The notes under the pieces: model-generated
What the model saw: only the letters and a program-made list of their open reading frames with translations
Database searches by the model: none
What the model was told of the DNA's origin: nothing
Program-made: the position numbers and the translations under genes
Part shown: one piece after another, positions 25,184 to 34,598 of the stretch
Layout of the letters: each line of letters starts with the position of its first letter
Position numbering within the stretch: the stretch's first letter is position 1
Assembly (NCBI RefSeq): GCF_026967805.1
Contig: NZ_JAPVBG010000003.1
Coordinates: forward strand, 1,138,986-1,202,985
Direction: 5' to 3'
Length of the DNA: 64,000 bases
Origin: Blastococcus sp. VKM Ac-2987
GTDB taxonomy: Bacteria > Actinomycetota > Actinomycetes > Mycobacteriales > Geodermatophilaceae

Positions 25184-28183
25184 TCACCCGCCGAGGTAGG
25201 TGAACGCGGCCCAGTGCTGCGGGTGGCGGTGGGTCCGCCCGGAGGCCCAGAGGGAGCGCAGCCGCCCGGTCCCGACCCGCGCGGCGACGTCGGCGAGCGC
25301 GTCGGGGAACGTGGCGAGCTTCTCGCCGGACGAGGCGTCGCGGACCCAGAGCTGGGCCTGCCGGAGTGCCTCCTCGGGAGGCCGCCCTGAGGCCAGCTCC
25401 TGGTGGAACCGCAGCATGAGGAGGCCGGTCGCCTGATCCGGCACGGACCACAGCGAGGCGACCACGCCGGCCGCGCCGGCCTGCAGGAAGCCGCTCGCCA
25501 GGTGCACGGCCTCGTCGGGCAGCTCCGTCCCGGCGATCCCTGTCTGGCAGGCGGAGAGGACGGCGAGCCGGGCGCGCGTGCCGCCTCGCTCGAGCAGGTC
25601 ACGCAGGCTGAGCTCGTCCTCACCGGCCAGCAGGAGCGCGCTGCGCAGGGGTGCACCGAGTTCCGCCCGGCCGTGACAGGCCAGGTGCAGCAACCCGGCG
25701 GAGGCGAAGGCGTCGAGGACGCGGTCCCGGGTCACCTGCTCGCCGGTCAGCGGTGTCCCGCCGAACAGCGCCGCCACCGCACGGGCCTCGACCTCCGCGT
25801 GCGGGATCGGCGGGGCCGTCGCCGTGGCGGCGACGCCGATGACCAGGGCGGGCCGGAGGTCGCGGGCCGCAGCGGCCGCCCGGCAGGTGGCCGCGACGCG
25901 GGCGCTGGGCGCGTACGTCACGGTCACCCGGTCGAGGACGTGGTGGCGCCCACCGTCGCCGTCTGCCCAGGACGCCGCGTGCAGCGGCAGCAGGGTGAGC
26001 GCGCCCAGCGGGACGAGCGTGAGGGACCCGACGTCCCCCAGGTCCTCGAGCAGCGGCCGCATGGCGACCTCCCCGAGCCAGTCGAGCACCGCCGGGAGCT
26101 GGTCCCGCCGGGCGTCGGCCCCGCCGACGACGCCGAGCAGCGGGCCCCCGGCCACGACCACCGACCAGTGGGTGAGGTCGGGCAGCCAGGTCACCGTCGT
26201 ACTCCCGTCGGCGCGCACGGTCACGGCCACGCCGCCGACGTCCGTGGCGGCCAGGAAGGTCACCGGACCAGTGCGGGCGACCGCTGCCACGTCCGCGAAG
26301 GTCGTGCCGACGAGGAACCCGGCTAATCCGGGCACGGCCCGGACGGCGGCGGTGGCCCGGTCCAGCTCGGCGCGGGCGTCGCGCCGCGCGCGGTCACGCT
26401 CCTCGCCCGACCCACCGGCGTCCTCGCCGTCGAGCTCGAGAGCGGTGACGCGGGCAGCGCAGTCGACGAAGCGGTCCGCCAGGTCGGCATGCCCGGCTGC
26501 GGCGAGCGTGCCCAGCTCGGCGCGCTCCCGGTCCAGCGCATCACCGAGCAGCCGCGCGCGGCCGCGCTCCATCACCACGACCGCATCCTGCGGCCGGCCC
26601 ACTTGGGCCAGGGCGTACCCGGCGTTGGCGGCGACCAGGCGCGCCTCGGCGAGGGTGGCGGTCTTGCGGTCCCGTCCGAGCTGCAACGGGTACAGGCGGT
26701 CAGCCGCCTCTGCGGCCGCCGTCCAGGCCTCCGCGGCGTCGTCGTCCGCGCCTTCCTCGAACGCCCAGCTGCCCCAGTCCGAGCCGGCGAGCAGGGCGGA
26801 CCGCACGTTGCCACGGGCGCCCTCGGCGCACGCGTCGCGGAACGTGGCGGTCGCTGCTGCGGCGTCCGCCGGGTCCCCGGACGCGGCCGCCTGCAACGAC
26901 AGCGCGAGCCCCAGGTTGTGCAGCAGCTCCGCGCGCTCCCACGATCCCGGTCGGACGCCGGCGACCGCCTCCCGAGCCAGCGTCACGGCGCGTCGGAGGT
27001 CCTCGGGGGCGCCGGACTCGACGTGGCGTTCCAGGTGGACCAGGCCGAGGTCGCTGAGCAGGCTCGGCCGCCAGTCGTGACCCGGGCCGGCCTCGGCCAA
27101 CGCCCGTTCCAGGACGGTGGCCGCCTCCGGCAGCAGATCCCTGCGCCCCGCCCCGCGCGCGGCCGCGAACAGAGCCCGCCCAAGCGTCGCGAGCGCCAGG
27201 ACCCGCCGCCGGGTGCCCGCAGGCGCCGCCCCGACCAGCCGGCGGGCCGCTGCGACCGCCTCACCGGGGACGGCGGCCCGCGACACCGCCATCTGTTCCA
27301 CGCGGTGCCGGTCCGGCATGCCGGCCGGCAGCGACCCGAGCGCCGCATCGATCAGCCGGGTGGCCCGCTCGGCGTCGCTGCGGTCGCCGGTGGTGCGCGC
27401 GCGGGCGCTGAGCCCGGCGGCGAGGTTGGCGCGGTGCCAGGGCGACGGATCGAGCGAGACCGCCTCCTCGAACGCGGTCACGGCCGCGGCGACGTCGCCG
27501 GCTCCAACGCCGAGCTCGGCGCGCGCGAGGAGCACGCACCCCCGGGCGTCGAGCAGGACCCCGCGCAGCGGACCGCCGGGCAACGCGAGTGCGGCGTCGA
27601 GCGCCGCGATGGCCCGGTCGGCGTCCTCGCGGGCGCCCCGCGCCTTGACCCGCAGCAGCAACGCCGCCGCGAGGTCGCGGCTGGCCGCGGCGCGCCACGG
27701 GGGCGGTGCGTCGGGGACGCCGGCGAGCGCCGCCTCCAGCGCCGTGGCCGCCTCGTCGAGGACGGCGTCGTCCGCCTGCACCTCGTAGTCGGCGGTGAGC
27801 ACGCTCCCGAGCGTCCGGGAGGCCTGCGCCCGGTTCTCGTCCGATCCGGCCGCCGCGGCGGTGACGCCTGCCCGGGCGGCCGCGAGGGCGTCCTGGACGT
27901 CGGCGGCACGGCCGTGCCGCTCGTACCGCTCCCGGAGCATCGTGGCGGCCTTCGTGGTCAGCGCCACGGTGAGGCCCGCCGGCAGCGCAGGCCAGGCCGG
28001 ATGCCCGCGCAGCTCCCGCCAGGCGTCCGCTGCCGCATCGAGCGCTGCGTCGGAGGGGTCCCGGTCGTAGTCGTCCTCGGCCTGCTGCAGCCGCACGGCG
28101 AGCGGCGCGATGGACAGCAACCGCTGCGGATCCGCGTCCCGGGGAGCGGGCCACCGGAGCGGCCGGCCGGTCACGGCGACCAC
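25184..28183 (-). CDS. TPR-CHAT caspase-like protease
   Basis: A 999-residue protein. Residues 1 to about 640 are tandem helical TPR-like units (RANLAAGLSARARTTGD, LLHNLGLALSLQAAASGDPA and similar), a likely sensor or partner-binding solenoid. Residues about 690-999 are a CHAT domain: VPLGALTLLPLHAASW, then LLHLACHGRAELG (His837) and LAVLSACQTGIAG (Cys879), the intact catalytic dyad, and GFLQAGAAGVVASLWSVPD. CHAT proteins are caspase-fold cysteine peptidases; those fused to TPRs include bacterial defence proteases activated by upstream sensors. GTG at 28183 overlaps the previous gene by 13 bp. The substrate is unknown; the membrane and small Cys/His proteins next door are candidates. Confidence 0.92.
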   Translation of the reverse strand: MVAVTGRPLRWPAPRDADPQRLLSIAPLAVRLQQAEDDYDRDPSDAALDAAADAWRELRGHPAWPALPAGLTVALTTKAATMLRERYERHGRAADVQDALAAARAGVTAAAAGSDENRAQASRTLGSVLTADYEVQADDAVLDEAATALEAALAGVPDAPPPWRAAASRDLAAALLLRVKARGAREDADRAIAALDAALALPGGPLRGVLLDARGCVLLARAELGVGAGDVAAAVTAFEEAVSLDPSPWHRANLAAGLSARARTTGDRSDAERATRLIDAALGSLPAGMPDRHRVEQMAVSRAAVPGEAVAAARRLVGAAPAGTRRRVLALATLGRALFAAARGAGRRDLLPEAATVLERALAEAGPGHDWRPSLLSDLGLVHLERHVESGAPEDLRRAVTLAREAVAGVRPGSWERAELLHNLGLALSLQAAASGDPADAAAATATFRDACAEGARGNVRSALLAGSDWGSWAFEEGADDDAAEAWTAAAEAADRLYPLQLGRDRKTATLAEARLVAANAGYALAQVGRPQDAVVVMERGRARLLGDALDRERAELGTLAAAGHADLADRFVDCAARVTALELDGEDAGGSGEERDRARRDARAELDRATAAVRAVPGLAGFLVGTTFADVAAVARTGPVTFLAATDVGGVAVTVRADGSTTVTWLPDLTHWSVVVAGGPLLGVVGGADARRDQLPAVLDWLGEVAMRPLLEDLGDVGSLTLVPLGALTLLPLHAASWADGDGGRHHVLDRVTVTYAPSARVAATCRAAAAARDLRPALVIGVAATATAPPIPHAEVEARAVAALFGGTPLTGEQVTRDRVLDAFASAGLLHLACHGRAELGAPLRSALLLAGEDELSLRDLLERGGTRARLAVLSACQTGIAGTELPDEAVHLASGFLQAGAAGVVASLWSVPDQATGLLMLRFHQELASGRPPEEALRQAQLWVRDASSGEKLATFPDALADVAARVGTGRLRSLWASGRTHRHPQHWAAFTYLGG

Positions 28184-29640
28184 CAGCGGCGGCGCTTCCG
28201 CTGTCGCAGCGCAGCGAGGTTCTGCACCGCTCGCTGATCACCGCCGGCGGCCGCCTCCTCCCACCACCTGACCGCCTCGTCGAACCGGTTCGCGCGGAAC
28301 GCGAGCAGCCCGAGGGAGAAGGCGGCCCGCTCGTGACCAGCCTCGTGGGCCCGGCGGAACCAGGCCTCGGCGACCGCGGTGTCCTGGGCCTTGTCGAACA
28401 GCAGCCCGAGGTTGAACATGGCGCTCCGCTCGCCGGCAGCGGCCGCCCGCTCGTACCAGGAGATCGCGCCGGCCTTGTCGTCGACGCGCTCGCGGAGCAT
28501 GGCCAGCTTGTGCGCCGCCCGGCCGTCGCCCGCGTCGGCGGCGCGGCGGAAGGCACGCTCCGCAGCCGCCGTGTTGCCCCGCTGGTCCTCGAGGATGCCG
28601 AGAAGGAGCCCGGCGTCGGGGACGTACGCCGCCGCGGGGCCGTCGAGCCAGGCGGCAGCCTCGTCGTCCGCGCGCCGGACCAGCAGCAGCCGGCCGAGCT
28701 CCACCGCCGCGCGGGGTTCACGGTCGGCCACCAGCCGGAGGAACCGCTCGGCTGCGTCCGGCTCGCCGATCGCGGAGAGGTACTCCGCGTACGAGGTGAC
28801 CAGCTCGGTCCGGTCGGTGCCCGCGAGCTGCTCGACAAGACGGTCGGCGGTCGCACGATCGCCGTCCTGGAGTGCGAGTGCGGACAGGCCGCCCAGCGCT
28901 CGCGCGCTCCCCGCCGCCGCCGCGGCCCGCAGGAGCGACCGCGCTTCCTCGAAGCGCTTCTCCTCCAGCTGGGCGAGGCCGAGCGCCGCGGCGGCGTCCA
29001 CGGAGCCGCTCGTCATGCCCCGCAGCAGGATCTCCTTGCCGAGCGCGCGCGCACCGAGTTCCAGGGCACTCTCGCCGGCGTACACGGCGACGTCAGGTGC
29101 ACCGTCGAAGGCGGCCAGCCACGACCGGGCCTCGTCGGCGCGGCCCTGTCTCAGGAGCAGCCGGACGAGGTTCGCCGCACCGAGAGGCTCGCCCGCCTCG
29201 GCGGCGGCTCGGTAGTGGGACTCGGCGCCACTCTGGTCGCCGCGAGCCAGGAGGAGGGCGCCGAGGTTGATGTGCGCGCTGACGACGCCGCCGTCCGCGG
29301 CGCCCGCGTGCCAGACGGCGGCTTCGTCCTCGTGTCCGGTGGCGGCCAGCGACACGCCCAGGTGGAACGCCGCCTCCGCGTTGCCCCGCTCGGCCGCCGG
29401 GCGGAAGGCCTCCGCGGCCGCGGCCTCGTCCCCGCGGTCGGCCAGGCTGATGCCCAGGGCGAGGGAGGCCTGGTCGTCGCCGGTCGCCCCGGCATGTCGG
29501 GCGACTCGATCCGCCCGGGCCGCCGCCCGCCGGGCCGCGATGCCGATCAGCGGCGCGGGCCCGGCGGACGGAACCGTCCCCGCGGAGTCAGTGGGCGGCC
29601 GCACGACCCCCGCCTCTCGTCGCTCGCGGTGGGCTCCCAC
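28171..29640 (-). CDS. TPR/Sel1-like repeat protein of the CHAT operon
   Basis: A 489-residue soluble solenoid. Most of the length is about a dozen 35-residue Sel1/TPR-type repeats such as GNAEAAFHLGVSLAATGHED, GERSAMFNLGLLFDKAQDTA and GHERAAFSLGLLAFRANRFD. The N-terminal 35 residues are disordered, and the C-terminus is basic (RQRKRRRWWSP). No catalytic domain is seen, so it is probably a scaffold or sensor. GTG at 29640 leaves 12 bp after the upstream gene; GTG at 29604 has a better ribosome site and is possible. Coupling to the CHAT gene by overlap suggests equimolar production. Confidence 0.82.
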   Translation of the reverse strand: MGAHRERREAGVVRPPTDSAGTVPSAGPAPLIGIAARRAAARADRVARHAGATGDDQASLALGISLADRGDEAAAAEAFRPAAERGNAEAAFHLGVSLAATGHEDEAAVWHAGAADGGVVSAHINLGALLLARGDQSGAESHYRAAAEAGEPLGAANLVRLLLRQGRADEARSWLAAFDGAPDVAVYAGESALELGARALGKEILLRGMTSGSVDAAAALGLAQLEEKRFEEARSLLRAAAAAGSARALGGLSALALQDGDRATADRLVEQLAGTDRTELVTSYAEYLSAIGEPDAAERFLRLVADREPRAAVELGRLLLVRRADDEAAAWLDGPAAAYVPDAGLLLGILEDQRGNTAAAERAFRRAADAGDGRAAHKLAMLRERVDDKAGAISWYERAAAAGERSAMFNLGLLFDKAQDTAVAEAWFRRAHEAGHERAAFSLGLLAFRANRFDEAVRWWEEAAAGGDQRAVQNLAALRQRKRRRWWSP

Positions 29641-29652
29641 GGCGCAGCGGGT

Positions 29653-30636
29653 TCATGTCCCGGTGCTCGGTCGGAGGCTGCCGTAGGCGAGTGCCTGCTG
29701 GACCCACACCAGGGCCGGGTGGTCCCGCGGGAGGTCCGTCGCAGCCTGGACCAGGGACGCCCGGGCCCGGGCGAGGTCGCCGGGTGCGCCGGTGCGCCGG
29801 TAGCGGACGTGCAGTGCCCGGCCGAGGTTGGCGCGGGCAACGGCCCCGTTGACCGAACCCGGCGCTGCCCGGGCGATCAGATTGCCGTACCCGGCGATCG
29901 CCCGGTCCAGGTCGGCCGGATCCCCGTTGGCGTCGAATCGCACCATCAGCCAGTTGGCCGACGCCAGCCTCAGCAGGGTCTCGTTGTCCGAGCCCGGTTC
30001 GACGTGGTGCTGCGCCGAACGCAGCAGGTCGAAGGCACGCTCCAGGTCGGCCGGGCGGCCGTCGATCTCGAAGCGCCGCGCATACAGCATCGCCACGGTG
30101 AGATGGGCCTCGACCAGCGACTCGGGCGGGAACTCGGCCAGCAAGCCGGTGACCGCGAGCTGTTCCCAGACCTCGATCCCCCGACGCAGGTCGCTGGCAT
30201 CCCGCGTGCGCGCATAGGTCTTGTCGGCGTTGACCGCCGCCGCGACGAAGTGCCCGAGTATCTCCCGCGGCGCCGTGTCGATGCCGAGGTGGGCGGGTGG
30301 TCGCGCCGGTGTGGCCTCGCGCCGTCCGCGCAACCAGGCCTGCAGCTCCTGCAGGTCCGGAAGCGACACGACGAGTCCGGCCATGACCGCGAAGGACACG
30401 ACCAGCTCCAGAGCTCGCCCAGCAGGCTCCGTGGCGAGTTGCGGATGGCGGTCGACGACCGCAGCTCTGGCCGCGGGACTGTCGGCGAACACGAGTTCGG
30501 CGACTCCCTGGAAGATCGGTTCGATACGCGCATAGCTGGTGAGCAGGTCGCGGAGCGACTCGCGCTCGTGCTCGATCAACTCCCGCGGCGGAGGAGAGCC
30601 GGTCCCGCTCTCACGTCGCCGGCGCCTGAGACCCAT
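29653..30636 (-). CDS. First gene of the CHAT operon, TPR-like C-terminus
   Basis: A 327-residue protein. After a basic N-terminus (MGLRRRRRESG) come helical residues 20-120 containing a hydrophobic helix (ALELVVSFAVMAGLVVSLP) that may be membrane-associated. The C-terminal 190 residues are TPR-like units of the pattern GDPADLDRAIAGYGNLIARA and ARANLGRALHVRYRRTG, the same repeat class found in the CHAT protein. ATG at 30636 has a GGGGTCG ribosome site. Promoter elements for the operon should lie in 30637-30870. Function unknown; it likely interacts with the CHAT solenoid. Confidence 0.78.
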   Translation of the reverse strand: MGLRRRRRESGTGSPPPRELIEHERESLRDLLTSYARIEPIFQGVAELVFADSPAARAAVVDRHPQLATEPAGRALELVVSFAVMAGLVVSLPDLQELQAWLRGRREATPARPPAHLGIDTAPREILGHFVAAAVNADKTYARTRDASDLRRGIEVWEQLAVTGLLAEFPPESLVEAHLTVAMLYARRFEIDGRPADLERAFDLLRSAQHHVEPGSDNETLLRLASANWLMVRFDANGDPADLDRAIAGYGNLIARAAPGSVNGAVARANLGRALHVRYRRTGAPGDLARARASLVQAATDLPRDHPALVWVQQALAYGSLRPSTGT

Positions 30637-30866
30637 GGTGATCGACCCCTCGCGTGCCCGTGCGCGTCCGCCGGTCTCGTCGTGGCGAGACTGCGTCGGG
30701 CCGGACGGCTTCCGCTGTGCTGATGACGCCGGAGGCCGTGGCAGAACTCCACGACGACAGGACCCTAGGCAGGTGGACGTCACCGCGTTGTCACCGCAGG
30801 GGTACTGCTGCGCGAGTACGGGAAATTGATCCTTGGTGCCGACAGGCGCCGCTGAGGACGTCCATC

Positions 30867-30960
30867 GTGCCCAAGCCCGACCCCCGGAAGTTCCACGACG
30901 TCGTCGTGAACGTCGCCCGCGACCGTGAGCCGGGCCAGCATCTGAAGCAGATCGGCGGCC
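30867..30960 (+). pseudogene. IS3-family OrfA (transposase) remnant
   Basis: From a GTG at 30867 the frame gives VPKPDPRKFHDVVVNVARD then REPGQHLKQI, which is the start of actinobacterial IS3-family OrfA proteins (MPKPYPxEFRxDVVxVARxR, then xKQIAADFG). After the codon for Ile an extra base shifts the reading frame: the next frame begins AADVAVGSG. No matching OrfB or terminal inverted repeats were found. Only about 30 codons survive, so the identification is moderate. Confidence 0.55.
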
Positions 30961-31633
30961 GACGTTGCGGTCGGCTCCGGCCAATGCGTCGGGCATCGAG
31001 GGCTTCCCGCTCGACCTGGCGCTCGCCGGACAGCTGCGGCCACCCCGTCATCAGCGCTCCGACCTCGATCTGCGCCGGCCCACGCTGTTCCGAGGCACGC
31101 TGGAGCAGGTGGTGGCCGCCGGGGCCGAGTGCCGGCGGGGTGAGATACCACAGGATCCGCCGTGGACGGCGACCGTCATGTCGGCCGACCCGGCCGGCCC
31201 TGCGAGCGCACGGCAACGAGGCCAGCCCGCCGGCGCCTGAGGGCGACATGTGCGTCGGAGGGTCAGAGCGAGGGACTGCGGCGACGGCCTGCGGCTGGTG
31301 CGGGGCCAATCCAGGCCTCGAGGCTGGGGATCGATCCCGAAGTGGTGTTCGGCCACCTGCCGGCACCGTGCCTGGGAGCTGGCGAGGGCCGCGGCCTCGG
31401 GCCTACCGCCGTGGAGCTCGTCGAGCGGCGCGTCGAGGTCCAGGTTCCTCTTCGTTCCCACCCGCCGCGACTGGCCCAGGCTGCTCGGTGAGCTCGGCGG
31501 TCAGCTGAATCACGGGCGGGTCCACGACCGCGCCCTGCCCGGCTTGGCGCGTGCACTACAGCCCCTACTGGAGGCCAACCGGAGACGCGCCCACCTCACC
31601 GGTCCCCCGGACGTGCGCTGACCACAAGCCTGA

Positions 31634-31662
31634 GGCGGGCCGGCCTTTACGGCCGACCCGCC
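31634..31662 (-). terminator. Hairpin downstream of tRNA-Pro
   Basis: GGCGGGCCGGCC (31634-31645) pairs with GGCCGACCCGCC (31651-31662) with one mismatch and a 5-nt loop. It lies 21 nt past the tRNA 3' end. If the island replaced the original downstream sequence, this hairpin came with the element. Confidence 0.6.
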
Positions 31663-31682
31663 CCTGACCTGCGGTTCCACTG

Positions 31683-31756
<74 letters not shown>

Positions 31757-31843
31757 CGTGCCGCCCGCGCGCCGGGGCTTCCCGGACCGCGTGATGGCCG
31801 CCCCGGAAGATTACCGCACGGCCGTCGCCGGCCTCGACGGTGG

Positions 31844-33190
31844 TCAGCCCCGCTTGCCGTCCTTCTCCCGGCCCTCGCGCACCTTCACCGAGATCTCGAT
31901 CGGCGTGCCGTGGAAGCCGAACTGCTCGCGCAGCTTCCGCTCCAGGAAGCGGCGGTAGCCGGCCTCCAGGAACCCGGTGGAGAAGACGACGAACCGCGGC
32001 GGGCGGACGTCGGCCTGCGTGACGTACTTGATCTTCGGGGCACGGCCACCCCGCGCCGGCGGCGGGGTCTCCTGCACCAGCGCCCGCACGAACGTGTTGA
32101 GCTCGGCCGTGGGCACCCGGGTCTCCCAGGAGGCCAGCGCCGCGCGCAGGTGGTCGGCCAGCTTGCTCACGCCCCGGCCGGTGGCCGCGGAGATGTTCAC
32201 CCGCGTCGCCCACCGGACCCGCGCCAGCTCGCGCTCGATCTCCCGCTCCAGCAGGTAGTGCCGGTCCTCGTCGAGGGTGTCCCACTTGTTGATCGCGATG
32301 ACCAGCGCCCGGCCGGCGTCCACGACCTGGCTGATCACCCGCTGGTCCTGCTCGCTGATCACCTCGTCGGCGGCGAGCAGGACGACGGCGACCTCCGCGG
32401 CCTGGATGGCGGCCTCGGTGCGCAGGCTGGCGTAGTACTCCATGCCGCTGGCGGTGTTGACCTTGCGCCGCAGCCCGGCGGTGTCGACGAACCGCCACTC
32501 CTCGCCGCCCAGGGTCACGATCGAGTCGACCGGGTCGACGGTGGTGCCGGCCACGGAGTCGACGACCGAGCGCTCCTCCTTGGCCAGCCGGTTGATCAGG
32601 CTGGACTTGCCCACGTTCGGCCGGCCGACCAGGGCGACGCGCCGCGGCCCGCCCTCCTCCTCCTGCTCGCGCGGCGCCTCGGGCATCGCGTCGAGGATGA
32701 GGTCGAGCAGGTCGCCGCTGGCCCGGCCGTGCAGCGCGCTGACCGCGACCGGCTCGCCGACGCCCAGCGACCACAGCTCGGCGGCGTTGGCCTCGCTGCG
32801 CTCGTCGTCGACCTTGTTCGCCACCAGGATCACCGGGCGGTCGCTGCGGCGGAGCACGCGGGCGGCCGCGAGGTCGGTCTCGGTGGCGCCCACCTGGCTG
32901 TCGACGACGAGGACGATGACGTCGGCGGTCTTCATGGCGTAGTCGGCCTGCCGGGTGATGGAGGCACCCAGGCCGGCGGCCTTGGGGTCCCAGCCACCGG
33001 TGTCGACCACGGTGAACCGCTTGCCGTTCCACAGCGCCTCGTAGGCGATGCGGTCCCGGGTCACGCCCGGGGTGTCCTGCACGACGGCCGCCCGGCGGCC
33101 GAGGATGCGGTTGACCAGCGTCGACTTGCCGACGTTGGGCCGGCCGACGATGGCGACGACGGGCAGCGGCCCGGTGCTCTCCTCGGTCAT
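31844..33190 (-). CDS. der: GTPase Der (EngA), ribosome assembly
   Basis: Der has two consecutive G domains and a KH-like domain and acts in 50S subunit maturation. Both P-loops are present ([13 protein letters not shown] near residue 12 and [15 protein letters not shown] in the centre), with DTPGV/DTAGL and NKVD/NKWD motifs for each. The C-terminal KH-like part ([33 protein letters not shown]) ends in basic residues. 448 residues is normal. ATG at 33190 overlaps the cmk stop by 4 bp, giving the conserved cmk-der pair. Confidence 0.98.
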   Translation of the reverse strand: MTEESTGPLPVVAIVGRPNVGKSTLVNRILGRRAAVVQDTPGVTRDRIAYEALWNGKRFTVVDTGGWDPKAAGLGASITRQADYAMKTADVIVLVVDSQVGATETDLAAARVLRRSDRPVILVANKVDDERSEANAAELWSLGVGEPVAVSALHGRASGDLLDLILDAMPEAPREQEEEGGPRRVALVGRPNVGKSSLINRLAKEERSVVDSVAGTTVDPVDSIVTLGGEEWRFVDTAGLRRKVNTASGMEYYASLRTEAAIQAAEVAVVLLAADEVISEQDQRVISQVVDAGRALVIAINKWDTLDEDRHYLLEREIERELARVRWATRVNISAATGRGVSKLADHLRAALASWETRVPTAELNTFVRALVQETPPPARGGRAPKIKYVTQADVRPPRFVVFSTGFLEAGYRRFLERKLREQFGFHGTPIEISVKVREGREKDGKRG

Positions 33191-33888
33191 GCCCGCTCCC
33201 CCGCCGGCACGGCGCTGCCGACCAGGGCGACGACCCGGTCGACGACGCCCTGCTGGTCCAGCTCGGTGCTGTCGACGACGACGGCGTCGGCGGCCGGCCG
33301 CAGCGGGCTGTCGGCGCGGCTGCTGTCGAACTCGTCCCGGCGGCGCAGGTCCGCGGCGAGCGCGGCCACCTCGTCCGGGTCCGTGATGCCCAGCTGGGCG
33401 GCCCGGCGCTGGGCGCGGGCCTCCGGGGCGGCGGTCAGGTAGATCTTCACCGCGGCCCCGGGCAGCACGACGGTGCCGATGTCCCGCCCCTCGACGACGA
33501 CCGCCCCGGCCGCGGCGACCAGCGCGCGCTGCTGCTCGACCAGCTGGCGGCGGACGGCCGGCACCGCCGAGACCGCGGACACCGCGCGGGTGACCTCGGC
33601 GCCCCGGATGCGGACCGCGACGTCGGCGCCGTCGACGCGGACGGTCTCGGTGGCCGCGTCGGTGCCCACCTCGATGCGCGCACCGCCCACCGTCCGGGCC
33701 ACGGCGTCGGCGTCGGCGGGGTCGACCCCGGCGTCGAGCACCGCGACCGTGGCCGCCCGGTACATCGCGCCGGTGTCGAGGTAGGCGGCGCCCAGGCGGG
33801 CGGCGACGCCGCGCGCCACGCTGGACTTGCCGGTGCCCGACGGTCCGTCGAGGGTCACCTGGCCTCGGAATGTCATCTGCTCACTCAC
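33187..33888 (-). CDS. cmk: Cytidylate kinase
   Basis: Cmk phosphorylates CMP and dCMP. The 233-residue protein has the P-loop [16 protein letters not shown], the [14 protein letters not shown] nucleotide segment, [20 protein letters not shown] and the lid [11 protein letters not shown] at 33888 is used, although ATG at 33876 is possible. It overlaps der by 4 bp and follows aroH by 87 bp, all on the same strand, as in Rv1712-Rv1713. Confidence 0.97.
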   Translation of the reverse strand: MSEQMTFRGQVTLDGPSGTGKSSVARGVAARLGAAYLDTGAMYRAATVAVLDAGVDPADADAVARTVGGARIEVGTDAATETVRVDGADVAVRIRGAEVTRAVSAVSAVPAVRRQLVEQQRALVAAAGAVVVEGRDIGTVVLPGAAVKIYLTAAPEARAQRRAAQLGITDPDEVAALAADLRRRDEFDSSRADSPLRPAADAVVVDSTELDQQGVVDRVVALVGSAVPAGERA

Positions 33889-33975
33889 TGCTCTCCGTGC
33901 CCGGGTCCCCGGGCACTGTCGTCACGCTGCGCGGGTCCGCCCCGCCGCTGCGCGGCGGGGTCGGCCCACGGGTGC

Positions 33976-34338
33976 TCACTGGGCGATGTCGCGGCGGAGC
34001 GCGGCTGCGCCCCGGAGGTAGACGTGCTGGATCTCCGCGCGCGGCCGGTCGGTCTCCGCGTGCGCCATGAGCCGCAGGACCCGCGGCAGCGCGTGCGGCA
34101 CGGCGATCTCGGTGGCGCACATCAGCGGCACGCCCCCGAGCCCCAGCTCCCGCGCGGCCAGCGCCGGGAACTCCGACACCAGGTCGGGCGTGGCCGTGAA
34201 CAGGATGCTGATCAGGTCCTCGGCGGCCAGCTGGTTGCGCTCCATGACCGTGGCGACCAGCTCGCGGGTCGCCGCGAGGACCTCGTCGCGGTCGTCGGCG
34301 TCGACCTGGGTGGCTCCCCGGACGGCTCGGACGGCCAT
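33976..34338 (-). CDS. aroH: Chorismate mutase, AroH type
   Basis: A 120-residue monofunctional chorismate mutase converting chorismate to prephenate for phenylalanine and tyrosine. The AroH trimer fold is evident: AVRAVRGATQVDADDRDEVL, AATRELVATVMERNQL, SILFTATPDLVSEFPALAAR and VPLMCATEIAV. The catalytic arginines are in RAVRGAT and in the VLRLMAH segment. ATG at 34338 has a perfect GGAGGA ribosome site. It sits in the pseudouridine synthase-cmk-der series, a placement also seen in other actinobacteria. Confidence 0.93.
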   Translation of the reverse strand: MAVRAVRGATQVDADDRDEVLAATRELVATVMERNQLAAEDLISILFTATPDLVSEFPALAARELGLGGVPLMCATEIAVPHALPRVLRLMAHAETDRPRAEIQHVYLRGAAALRRDIAQ

Positions 34339-34598
34339 GCGCTCTCCTCCTTCGGCTGGGCTCCCGGCGCCGCCGCGGTCGGTCCGCCACCCGCCCGTCG
34401 CGCACGGGCGGAGCGCACGTCCGGCCGGCTCCGTGGGCACACCGGTGCCCGGTCGCCCCGGACGAGTCTAGGGAGGCCCCGCCACCACGCCTCCGATCGC
34501 TGCCCCGGGGCACCGTGCGTGGCCGTCGGACCCGTCGCCGAGGCGCACGCCGGACCTCCGCCCCCAGCCCGGATGTGCCCTCGGTGGCTACGGTCCCT

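Larger units (their letters stand above)
30637..31682. other. Gene-poor 1-kb segment inside the island
   Basis: Between the CHAT operon start and tRNA-Pro no open frame has convincing protein character on either strand. Frames here have mixed composition and no recognisable domain. It holds an IS3-type OrfA remnant at 30867-30960, the putative operon promoter near 30640-30800, and the tRNA-Pro downstream hairpin at 31634. It reads as decayed mobile DNA. Confidence 0.6.

Noticed and set aside
31250..31621. A 123-codon open frame near the tRNA-Pro end of the island
   Set aside because: No recognisable family, no good ribosome site, and the segment looks decayed; kept only as part of the gene-poor region.
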